Source: UBA9547 sp044349205 (GTDB taxonomy: Bacteria > Bacteroidota > Bacteroidia > Cytophagales > UBA9547). From it: a stretch of 15,968 bases of DNA. The DNA lies in assembly GCA_044349205.1 (NCBI GenBank), contig JBIKRJ010000033.1, forward strand, positions 1 to 15,968. The letters are read 5' to 3'. Positions 6,621-13,889 of this stretch are shown piece after piece. Made by a program: the position numbers and the translations under genes. How positions within the stretch are numbered: position 1 is the stretch's first letter; every line of letters starts with the position of its first letter. The notes under the pieces are model-generated. The model worked only from the letters and a program-made list of their open reading frames with translations. It did no database searches and was not told the DNA's origin.

Positions 6621-9600
6621 TTAGAATCCGCTTCCCTCTTCTATGTTTTCGGGTGCGGCTTGGTCTTTTTTGCTTTTCTTTTTCTTCTTTTTGCCAGTGT
6701 CATCTTCATTAGGAGTTTCCTCAGCAGGAGCGGTTTCAGCTGGGGCGGCCTGTTCTGCAGGGCTAGCTTCTTGTGAGGGAGCGGCTTCTTGTACTGGCTC
6801 TGCTTCAGCTTTTTTCTTCTTTTTCTTACTTTCTTTTACAGGTTCAGGAGTTTCCTCAGCAGGAGCGGCTTCGGCTGGGGCGGCTTGTTCTGCAGGGTTA
6901 GCTTCTTGTGCGGGAGCGGTTTCTAGCAGGGGCTCTGCTTCGGCCTTTTTCTTCTTTTTCTTGCTTTCTTTTACAGGTTCAACAGCAGGTGCCGTTACGG
7001 GCAATTCATCGGGCGAACTCATAATTTCTTCTGCAGGCATAGATTCAATAGGAGTAGTACCCTCGGCAGGCACGTATTCGTCGAAAATTTCTTTGCCTAA
7101 ATAGTTCAGATTGAATTCTTTGTTGAATTGCACTTTTTCGTGCGGGTCGGCAGGCACGCAAGAGAATCGACCGGCTGTCTCGCCTTTTGATTTGGCTAAA
7201 ACCGACTTGGTAAATTCTTCGTCGTTTGAACAAAGCGCCATACGATAGTTGTCGTAGCTTATGTAGTACCATTTGTCGGCATTTGGGGTTAGCAAAATTC
7301 TAAATGCGTCGCCATTGGCCGAGCGTTTTATTTCTACATAGCCTTCCACAAATGCATTCACCTCTTTTTTCAAAGCGTGTGAAATGCCTATGGGGCCTTT
7401 ACTACGGAAGGCGGCATGTTCGGCCGCCCACACGAGATTTACATTGCTAAATACCAAAGAGCCAGTTAGTTTTCCAATGTTGTTAAGCGATTTTGGAATC
7501 CCGTTTTCCAATAGTCTTTCGTAGTTGTCGAAGGCTTTTTGCCCAATAATGTTCAGTAGTTTTAGGCGAAGTAAATCGGTGAAGTCGTTGGCATAGGGCA
7601 AATTGTTTTGCGTAGCATAGGCAATAATGTTCGAGGCCATCGAATTGAGGGCGGCAGGGTTTACCTTGCTCATCGGAATGGTGATGAAAGAGTCGAAAAA
7701 GAAGTTGGCACTGTCTAGACTTCCTTTGCCCACTGCACTTGTCAATACTTCAAAGTCGGGAACGGGTTGTATGAGGTTGGCCTTCCCTTCGTAGTAAATG
7801 GAAGATGTAATGTCGTTGAGCGATACCGAATTGCCTTCTATGAGGTTATTTTGAAGTTTTGTAGGTTCTGCTACGGTATATTGGCCTTTTGAGGGGTCAA
7901 ATTTCAAATTGCCACTTACATTGAAAATGTCTTTGTCGGCATCGTTTTCTTTTTGGCTAATAAAAGTGGAGTACAGTTTCGAACCGTCGACCGACAAGTG
8001 TATGCCGGTAGTGATTGCGCCTCCTTGGTCGTTTTTAGTATTTGAAATTTTCAATACCACCGAACTGGAGTCTTCCAAGCGCTGGTAGGGTATCCAACTG
8101 CCCATGTTGTTGTTGCGTTTTAGGTCTAGTTTTACAAAGCCACTCACTACAGGGTTCTTTTTGTTGGAGTGCAGTTCCATGTCGCCTTTGTACAAAATAC
8201 CTTGCGAAATATGGAGGTTTTCTTCCTCGGGCACATCCATTTTGGCAATGGTCATGCGTCTGATGGTGCCTTGGTTTTTGCGTCTTTTTTTCGAGGTTTT
8301 ATTTTCTTGTACATCTTGAAATTGGAATTCCACAACCTTAAGTTCGTGTTCTTCCTTTTCTGATGAAGGAAATTTATAATAACCGTCGCCTCTAAATTCT
8401 TGTCTCGAAAGAATATCGATGGTGCCTTTGGTAAGCAAATGGTATTTGTTGCTGCTGTCCATGCGCACACCAGCATTTTGCAGTGTTTCTATTTTGCCCG
8501 TTTCGTCTATGGTAAGCAATCCGCTGTCGGGCAAAATTTCGCTGTCGGCCGAGCGCACAAAAGGGACACCTTTCACGTGCATGTATTGTTTTTTGATGTC
8601 GTAAAATGCATAGGCTGCACTGAAAGAAAGCGAGTCGGCAACAGGGTTTAGGCTATAAAAAACCCCTTTTACACTTTTTAAATCTTTCTTGTTTCCCATC
8701 GTAAGTGTTTGCTTTTCCAAATCCCATTCGCACCTGTTGATAGAGGTGGAATATTGGATGTAGGGAAATGTGTCGCTCACAAAACCTTCCACTTCGGGAG
8801 AAATAACTGCCTTGTTGGTTTTTAGGTCAAATTCGATTTTGGCATGGCTAGCTGCCATGTTGGGTTTTGCAGAATCGTCGGAAGTGATGATGAACTTAGA
8901 ATTGTGGCCTGTAAAACCTTCTTCTTTCAACAAGTATTGGTTGGAAGTAATTTCCGAACCGCGCGTAATGAGTTTTCCATCCGCAAAAGCAGATTTGGAA
9001 GTCAATCCCACTTTGCCCGAAAATTCGACCGTATTAGCATACATGCTAAAGGCTTTGTTGAATGTTTTGAATATAAGGGTATCCTTTTTGGGGTACCATT
9101 TCATTTCGTGTTCTTCTATGTCTATGTCGGGATGGTGAATTTCGGCAGTAGCTATTTTTTTTACTTTGGCCGAACTTCCCAACGAGATGAGCGAATCGGG
9201 GTAAAAAATAAGGTCTTCGGAAAGGATGGTCGAATTCATCGTCTCCAATTTCCCCGAGCCTCTTATGCCCAAGTTGTTGAGGGTGATTTGTTCGAAATAG
9301 CGCCCTTTGTTTCCATATACAGGATAGCCTTCTTTTGGAGTTTGGTGTTCGAAACCAAGCGAAAGATCGCGTTGCAATCGCAGTTTTTCTTTGAAATCGG
9401 GGAAAATATTGTTGGAAACAAAGGTGCCATCGAATGCGATAGACTTTCCATCTTGGCCATTCAAACTGTCGACTGTAAAAGGAGGGATGTTGAAAGAGAT
9501 TTTTCGGTCATATGCGCCGTTCAAGATTTCTTTTTTGTCGAAATACACAATACCGCCTTTGTCGGCTTTGAAAATGGGATATTCTGGCATCTGACGCTTC

Positions 9601-11765
9601 CCGCTTTTGTTGTTGGGTTTGCTTATGTACACATACCCCACCGATTTTTCAAGTTCTATACCCAAGCGCGCACGTTTTTGGCCTTCTTTGGTGTTCAAGG
9701 CATTGGTAGCTTCTTTCACTATGTTTATGTTCACAACGTCCACTTTGTCCATTCTGACCATAAAAGAATCATAATCGAAAGTGAAGTTGCGGCCTATGAA
9801 CTGAAAATGCCCAGCGCTCAACATGCCGTTGAAAGTCATTTTCCTGTTTTTTTCGAAACTTATTTCGCCAGTGCTGTCAACTTCAAAATACACATTCAAA
9901 GGGCGGCAGAAATAAGCAGGCTTTGCTCCGTTGCACTGCATTTTTTTTGTAGTCATGTCTAGCACCACATTTGGTTTTATGGGGCTTAGACATTGTATTT
10001 GAATGTCGTCATAGTCTTTTTTGTTGGCTTTTGCCAAGTAGTAATGCCAGGCTTTTTTGGTCAATATCACATAGGCAGTAGTGGGGTTGTAGTCGGCAAA
10101 ACCGTCTTGTGCGAGCGAGGCCATGGCGGCACGAACCGTTGGGGGGTTCAATTTTTCTGCACTGGCCAAATCGTCTGAAAAAAATTTGTTGTTTTTAATA
10201 CCCCTGGCGTATCCAATGGCTGCTTGTAGAGGGTGGAAAGGGAACATCCCTTTCATTAGGTCGTATTTGCTTTCGTCAAAGTTTTCGTACGAGACAAGTT
10301 TTACGGGTATTTGATTGCGGGCATTTACTACATAAAATTCTATTCTCGATTTTGCGATGTCGTAAGAGGCGGCTTCGGCTTGTATTTCGAGTTTGTGATA
10401 CGTGTTGTAATAGCTTGCATTTTTGAAATTGCCAGCCACTTGGGTCAGTTTCAGTATGTTTTTTCGTTTGTGAAAATGCAGCTTTGCCCCAAAATGGAAA
10501 ATGGAATCTTTGCCAAATGGAATGTAAACAGCGGCCTGTCGAGAGCTCACAGCCGAATCGGTGATTTCGAAACCTTTGGAAACGGCCTTGAACTTCATCA
10601 CATTTCCTACACTGTAGGAAAGGGTAGAAATGCCCATTCCTGCCGACAAGGAATTGATGGTTTTTCCATTTAGGCTAAATCCACCCGAAAGGCTAAGGCC
10701 ATCGCCAATGTTTCCAAGATTTATTTTGCTGGAATAGGAAGCAAAAGAAGGGTAGGTGGTTTTAGATTTGTCTATTTTGTTCAATGCTTTGAATGCAAAT
10801 GACCCGCCAATGGGTTTTTCTAATTTGCCTTTGTAGGTCAAATTGGCATTTTCGGCATAGAGTTCTAGTTTAGACACATTCATACTGAATTTGTCCAATT
10901 CGGCAAACACTTCCTGGCCGTTCAATCCCGCGTACGACCAGTCGAAAGTCGCTTTTTCTCCCAGAAACAAGTTGTTTAAGGGCATTGCGCTACCTTTTAC
11001 ATTGCCAAAAGACACTGAATCGAATTTGCAAGCCATAGTAAAAGTAGCGTTGCTTATCCGTAAGATAGGGCCCGAAAGTGCAGGAAGTTCCACGCTAGGT
11101 GGGGCTTCTTCGTCAATTATTTGTTCTAAAGTGGTGCTTGCAGGTGTCTTGGTTTCTTCCGAAAAACTGGTGCCCCAGTCAGCATTTTCGTCCTGGACTT
11201 TTTCTACAACGCTCACTTCGGGTTCTATCACCGTTTCAGAATTGTTTACACTTTTAGGGTCTATGTACCAAATGCTGAAGGTGGGGGCTTGTACATATAA
11301 GCGATTGTAATTGCTTGAGTAAAAGCGCCCTTTTTCAAAAAACAAGTTCAGAAAATCGAGATATTTTTGGAATTGCGCCGCCGAGCTGTTTTCCAAAACT
11401 TGAGAGGTGACGTAAATGAGTGAATCTAATTTCATTCCACTCATGCCTTTTCCTTGTACTGCATTGCTTAAAAGCGAGAAATAGCCCATGTAGTTTGGAT
11501 TTACGCGGTATCTTTTCTTTTGCATCGCAATCACAATGTTGTACAACTGCATTCGCTGTTTGTCGGTCAAACTGCTGGCATTCCACATTCCTTCAAAAGT
11601 TTGCCCAATTCGCACAGCATCCGAATTTTGCGAAGTTTCCATCACTTTTTTCAAATCGACAATGAATTTGGTCCTGTCTTCCGAAAATCTTGCGGTTTGC
11701 TGAGCCAAAGCAACATGTATGCTTGCTATGAGACCAGCAATAAGAAAAAATCTAAAATGTTTCAT
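6621..11765 (-). CDS. Giant exported beta-rich protein of unknown function with charged repeat tail
   Basis: The product has about 1714 residues; I recognise no family. The frame is open up to 11855, but those 30 extra codons lie inside prmA. The start at 11765 gives a clean signal peptide (MKHFRFFLIAGLIASIHVALA, cleavage near residue 21), so the protein is exported to the periplasm or surface. Residues 22-150 are predicted mostly helical. Residues 175-225 are an acidic linker. Residues about 230-1565 show long runs of alternating beta-strand pattern (e.g. GDGLSLSGGFSLNGKTI, 355-370; RKMTFNGMLSAGHFQFIGRNF, 641-661), faintly like OstA/LptA- or TamB-type stacked-sheet proteins. Residues 1566-1714 form a low-complexity tail with hexalysine blocks and two 45-residue repeats. 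No type IX sorting domain, TonB box or C-terminal barrel signal is visible. The gene starts 4 bp after the prmA stop and so is probably the last member of the tpiA operon. The role as an envelope scaffold or assembly factor is only an inference. Confidence 0.88.
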   Translation of the reverse strand: MKHFRFFLIAGLIASIHVALAQQTARFSEDRTKFIVDLKKVMETSQNSDAVRIGQTFEGMWNASSLTDKQRMQLYNIVIAMQKKRYRVNPNYMGYFSLLSNAVQGKGMSGMKLDSLIYVTSQVLENSSAAQFQKYLDFLNLFFEKGRFYSSNYNRLYVQAPTFSIWYIDPKSVNNSETVIEPEVSVVEKVQDENADWGTSFSEETKTPASTTLEQIIDEEAPPSVELPALSGPILRISNATFTMACKFDSVSFGNVKGSAMPLNNLFLGEKATFDWSYAGLNGQEVFAELDKFSMNVSKLELYAENANLTYKGKLEKPIGGSFAFKALNKIDKSKTTYPSFASYSSKINLGNIGDGLSLSGGFSLNGKTINSLSAGMGISTLSYSVGNVMKFKAVSKGFEITDSAVSSRQAAVYIPFGKDSIFHFGAKLHFHKRKNILKLTQVAGNFKNASYYNTYHKLEIQAEAASYDIAKSRIEFYVVNARNQIPVKLVSYENFDESKYDLMKGMFPFHPLQAAIGYARGIKNNKFFSDDLASAEKLNPPTVRAAMASLAQDGFADYNPTTAYVILTKKAWHYYLAKANKKDYDDIQIQCLSPIKPNVVLDMTTKKMQCNGAKPAYFCRPLNVYFEVDSTGEISFEKNRKMTFNGMLSAGHFQFIGRNFTFDYDSFMVRMDKVDVVNINIVKEATNALNTKEGQKRARLGIELEKSVGYVYISKPNNKSGKRQMPEYPIFKADKGGIVYFDKKEILNGAYDRKISFNIPPFTVDSLNGQDGKSIAFDGTFVSNNIFPDFKEKLRLQRDLSLGFEHQTPKEGYPVYGNKGRYFEQITLNNLGIRGSGKLETMNSTILSEDLIFYPDSLISLGSSAKVKKIATAEIHHPDIDIEEHEMKWYPKKDTLIFKTFNKAFSMYANTVEFSGKVGLTSKSAFADGKLITRGSEITSNQYLLKEEGFTGHNSKFIITSDDSAKPNMAASHAKIEFDLKTNKAVISPEVEGFVSDTFPYIQYSTSINRCEWDLEKQTLTMGNKKDLKSVKGVFYSLNPVADSLSFSAAYAFYDIKKQYMHVKGVPFVRSADSEILPDSGLLTIDETGKIETLQNAGVRMDSSNKYHLLTKGTIDILSRQEFRGDGYYKFPSSEKEEHELKVVEFQFQDVQENKTSKKRRKNQGTIRRMTIAKMDVPEEENLHISQGILYKGDMELHSNKKNPVVSGFVKLDLKRNNNMGSWIPYQRLEDSSSVVLKISNTKNDQGGAITTGIHLSVDGSKLYSTFISQKENDADKDIFNVSGNLKFDPSKGQYTVAEPTKLQNNLIEGNSVSLNDITSSIYYEGKANLIQPVPDFEVLTSAVGKGSLDSANFFFDSFITIPMSKVNPAALNSMASNIIAYATQNNLPYANDFTDLLRLKLLNIIGQKAFDNYERLLENGIPKSLNNIGKLTGSLVFSNVNLVWAAEHAAFRSKGPIGISHALKKEVNAFVEGYVEIKRSANGDAFRILLTPNADKWYYISYDNYRMALCSNDEEFTKSVLAKSKGETAGRFSCVPADPHEKVQFNKEFNLNYLGKEIFDEYVPAEGTTPIESMPAEEIMSSPDELPVTAPAVEPVKESKKKKKKAEAEPLLETAPAQEANPAEQAAPAEAAPAEETPEPVKESKKKKKKAEAEPVQEAAPSQEASPAEQAAPAETAPAEETPNEDDTGKKKKKKSKKDQAAPENIEEGSGF
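6711..6980 (-). repeat. Two-copy 135-bp tandem repeat encoding the K/E/A/P-rich tail
   Basis: Copies at 6711-6845 and 6846-6980 align without gaps and differ at about 13 of 135 positions by eye. Each encodes 45 residues: EPVKESKKKKKKAEAEP, then Glu/Ala/Pro-rich sequence ending PAEETP (residues 1596-1640 and 1641-1685 of the giant protein). A third, partial lysine block (GKKKKKKSKK) follows at the C-terminal end. Confidence 0.9.
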
Positions 11766-11769
11766 TTTG

Positions 11770-12630
11770 TTACTTTTTTCTAAAAACGGGAGAAATCCAA
11801 TTGTTTTTGTTTTTTCTTCCAAGGTACTCCAAGCCATTTGGTTCGGTTCTTTCAAAAATTTCGTCCAAATCGTGCTCGAAAAAACCGCTTAGCAAAAGAT
11901 AGCCGTCTTTTTTCAAATGTTGGGCATACAAGGGTAGTTCGTTCAGCACCACATTGCGGGTAATATTAGCCAATACCACATCAAAGCATTCTTTTTCGGC
12001 AATAGTTTCCGAAATAGTGCCAAAGCGTATTTTGCAGTTGCTTATGTGGTTTAAAGCCAAATTTTCGGTAGTGTTTTCTATGCACCAAGGATTGTTGTCA
12101 ATGGCCACCACCGTTGTAGCACCTTGCATAGAGGCAAAAACTGATAAAATACCAGTGCCGCAACCTACATCCAATACCGTTTTGTTTTCAAAATCTAAAG
12201 CAGTTTGATTGGCCAAAACCAGCGCAGTAGTTTCGTGATGGCCTGTGCCAAAAGACATTTTGGGGTCAATCACTATTTCCCATTCCATGGTGGGGTCGGG
12301 TGTATGAAAAGTAGCCCGAATGCGCAATTTGTTTTCCACAATCACTGGCTCGAAGTTTTTTTCCCATTCTTCGTTCCAATTTTTGTCTTCCATTAGGCAG
12401 TGGGTGTATGCTTTCACGCCCAATGCTTCGTATTTCATCAAAATTTCTTCTAGTGTTGATGCGCCGAATTTGTCTTTTTCGATGAAAGCTTCCAAATGGT
12501 CGGGGTATTCGGCAAAAGAATCGTAGCCAACTAGCGAAAGCTCCGCAACCAATATCTCGGAGGTTTCCGCATTTTTCAGTGGGATGTTTACTTCCACATA
12601 TTGTTGCGAAATGGGTTTTATCTCGGGCAT
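11770..12630 (-). CDS. prmA: Ribosomal protein L11 methyltransferase
   Basis: PrmA is a SAM-dependent enzyme that trimethylates amino groups of ribosomal protein L11 in the cytoplasm. The 286 residues have the family layout: N-terminal substrate-recognition domain (1 to about 80), linker with NWNEEWEKNFEP (84-95), GTGHHETT (128-135), the SAM-binding motif I LDVGCGTG (153-160), acidic motif II VVAIDNN (174-180), and LANITRNV (220-227) at the catalytic loop. An in-frame upstream extension to 12741 exists but lies inside the DUF6150-like gene and lacks family resemblance; MPEIKPISQQYVEV is the natural N-terminus. The start overlaps the upstream gene's end by 13 bp, and the giant gene begins 4 bp downstream, both signs of translational coupling in one transcript. 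Confidence 0.96.
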   Translation of the reverse strand: MPEIKPISQQYVEVNIPLKNAETSEILVAELSLVGYDSFAEYPDHLEAFIEKDKFGASTLEEILMKYEALGVKAYTHCLMEDKNWNEEWEKNFEPVIVENKLRIRATFHTPDPTMEWEIVIDPKMSFGTGHHETTALVLANQTALDFENKTVLDVGCGTGILSVFASMQGATTVVAIDNNPWCIENTTENLALNHISNCKIRFGTISETIAEKECFDVVLANITRNVVLNELPLYAQHLKKDGYLLLSGFFEHDLDEIFERTEPNGLEYLGRKNKNNWISPVFRKK

Positions 12631-13001
12631 CCTGCAAATGATTCGGTGGTGGTATAACAGATGCTGAAGTCGGCACCCCTCTTTTCCTCCATAATGTGAA
12701 TCCTGAAGTCGGCAATGTCGCGCTTTTCTGTAATGAACCAATGCCCAGCATTGTCTGCAAAAAGTCGGTTGTTTTGTTTGAAAACCACCAAATCGGCGAA
12801 AGCTTGACTCGTTTCTACATATACCCTGAAATCGGCTTTCGAGGGCTCTTTTTCAAAGTATACTGAACCATATATTTTACAAATAATGGGGTTTACGGCT
12901 TGGGCTTTTACATGATTATTGCCACCCCACAATACGCAGAGAGGCAATAAGCATGAAAAAATATATACTCTTTTGTGCAAAGATTTAGAAAGATTTGGCA
13001 A
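12618..13001 (-). CDS. Small secreted DUF6150-like protein with 13-residue AD repeats
   Basis: This 127-residue protein starts with a signal peptide (hydrophobic core about 12-26, cleavage near residues 33-35 at VKAQA). The mature part repeats a short strand motif with Ala-Asp near residues 56, 69, 82, 97 and 110 and a final Ala at 123 (e.g. KADFRVYV, FADLVVFK, IADFRIHI, GADFSICY), a period of 13 with one 15-residue step. I recall this pattern from the Bacteroidota DUF6150 family, whose function is unknown. Cys41 and Cys125 flank the repeat region and could pair in the periplasm. The gene overlaps the tpiA end by 17 bp and the prmA start by 13 bp. An alternative TTG start at 12980 would give a shorter signal peptide (from LHKRVYIF) and remove the tpiA overlap. 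Confidence 0.8.
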   Translation of the reverse strand: MPNLSKSLHKRVYIFSCLLPLCVLWGGNNHVKAQAVNPIICKIYGSVYFEKEPSKADFRVYVETSQAFADLVVFKQNNRLFADNAGHWFITEKRDIADFRIHIMEEKRGADFSICYTTTESFAGCPR

Positions 13002-13746
13002 TGTCTACAAAATCGCGCGCTACCAACGAGGCTCCTCCTATCAGTCCGCCATCTACGTCGGCACAGGCAAACAGTTCTTTGGCGTTGGAAGGTTTGGCAC
13101 TTCCGCCGTACAAAATCGAGATTTTGTTGGCCACATCTTGTCCGTATTTCTTGGCCAAGTGTTGGCGTATAAGGGCGTGCATTTCTTGTGCTTGTGCCGA
13201 AGAAGCAGTCACGCCGGTACCTATCGCCCAAATGGGTTCGTAGGCAATCACCACTTTTTTGATGGTTTCGGCATCCAAATGGAAAAGGCTTTCGGTCAAT
13301 TGGCTACAAACAAAATCGAAATGAATGTTAGCCTCGCGTTGTGCCAATGTTTCGCCGCAACAAAAAATGGGCGTCATCCCTCTTGAAAGTACCATGTCGG
13401 TTTTTTCTTTCAGTAACTCGTTGCTCTCATGAAAATATTCTCTTCTTTCACTGTGCCCCAATATCACGTATTCCACATTCACAGATTTGAGCTGGTCAAC
13501 CGAAATTTCGCCAGTGTACGCCCCCGATGGTTTGGAAAAGCAGTTTTGCGCTCCTAATGATAGGTGTTTGTAGTCTTGAAGAATTTTATCCACTTCTTCC
13601 AAATGAATATAAGGGGTGCATAAAACCAATTGCACCTCGGTGTTTATTTCGTCTTTTACAAGTTCGGCGACTTCGCTAGCAAGCGAAAGTCCTTCTTGCA
13701 ATGTTTTGTTCATTTTCCAGTTTCCAGCAACAATTTTTTTTCTCAT
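12985..13746 (-). CDS. tpiA: Triosephosphate isomerase
   Basis: This cytoplasmic enzyme interconverts dihydroxyacetone phosphate and glyceraldehyde 3-phosphate in glycolysis and gluconeogenesis. The 253-residue length is standard. Catalytic residues are visible: Asn9 and Lys11 in GNWKMN, electrophile His98 in LGHSERR, and base Glu170 in AYEPIWAIGTG, whose last part is the mobile loop 6 (171-178). Phosphate-binding YGGSAKP (213-219) and GGLIGGAS (233-240) are intact. The frame extends nine codons upstream, but MRKKIVAGNWKMN is the conserved N-terminus, so the start is 13746. It is the first gene of the four-gene minus-strand operon, with a promoter-like element about 25 bp upstream. Confidence 0.98.
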   Translation of the reverse strand: MRKKIVAGNWKMNKTLQEGLSLASEVAELVKDEINTEVQLVLCTPYIHLEEVDKILQDYKHLSLGAQNCFSKPSGAYTGEISVDQLKSVNVEYVILGHSERREYFHESNELLKEKTDMVLSRGMTPIFCCGETLAQREANIHFDFVCSQLTESLFHLDAETIKKVVIAYEPIWAIGTGVTASSAQAQEMHALIRQHLAKKYGQDVANKISILYGGSAKPSNAKELFACADVDGGLIGGASLVARDFVDIAKSF

Positions 13747-13770
13747 GGTTAGTCTAATATAAGCATGGTT

Positions 13771-13778
13771 CAAAGATA
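13771..13778 (-). promoter_or_regulatory. Putative promoter -7 element of the tpiA operon
   Basis: On the minus strand TATCTTTG matches TAnnTTTG exactly and lies about 25 bp before the tpiA ATG. The only upstream TTTG on that strand (13814-13811) is too far away to be a good -33 box. This element would drive tpiA, the DUF6150-like gene, prmA and the giant gene, since no later promoter or terminator is visible between them. Confidence 0.5.
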
Positions 13779-13823
13779 ATTTTTTTCTTCCACGTGGGAA
13801 ATTTTATTGACAAATAGCACTTA

Positions 13824-13832
13824 TAACTTTTG
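13824..13832 (+). promoter_or_regulatory. Possible promoter -7 element for the beta-CASP ribonuclease gene
   Basis: TAACTTTTG is one base longer than the TAnnTTTG consensus and lies about 57 bp before the start codon. An ATTG at 13806-13809 could be part of a -33 box. The match is imperfect; it would make the tpiA and ribonuclease promoters divergent within about 140 bp. Confidence 0.3.
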
Positions 13833-13889
13833 TATAGACTTCCAAATCAAAAGTTTTGTTTCTTTTGTATTCCATCCTTTTTTTGGTTC

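Noticed and set aside
6627..6980. Lysine-rich repeats as a separate histone-H1-like or nucleoid protein gene
   Set aside because: They are in frame with, and the direct C-terminal continuation of, the giant exported protein; no start site or promoter precedes them.
8844..9962. A 372-codon open frame on the plus strand inside the giant gene
   Set aside because: It is fully antisense to a longer frame with a signal peptide and coherent beta-strand pattern. Its translation is rich in Phe, Tyr, His and Cys, as expected of a shadow frame in this base composition.
11766..11855. Upstream extension of the giant protein by 30 residues
   Set aside because: The extension lies inside prmA and would bury the signal peptide; the start at 11765 gives a clean export signal.
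12631..12741. Upstream extension of PrmA by 37 residues
   Set aside because: It overlaps the DUF6150-like coding sequence in another frame and resembles no methyltransferase N-terminus.
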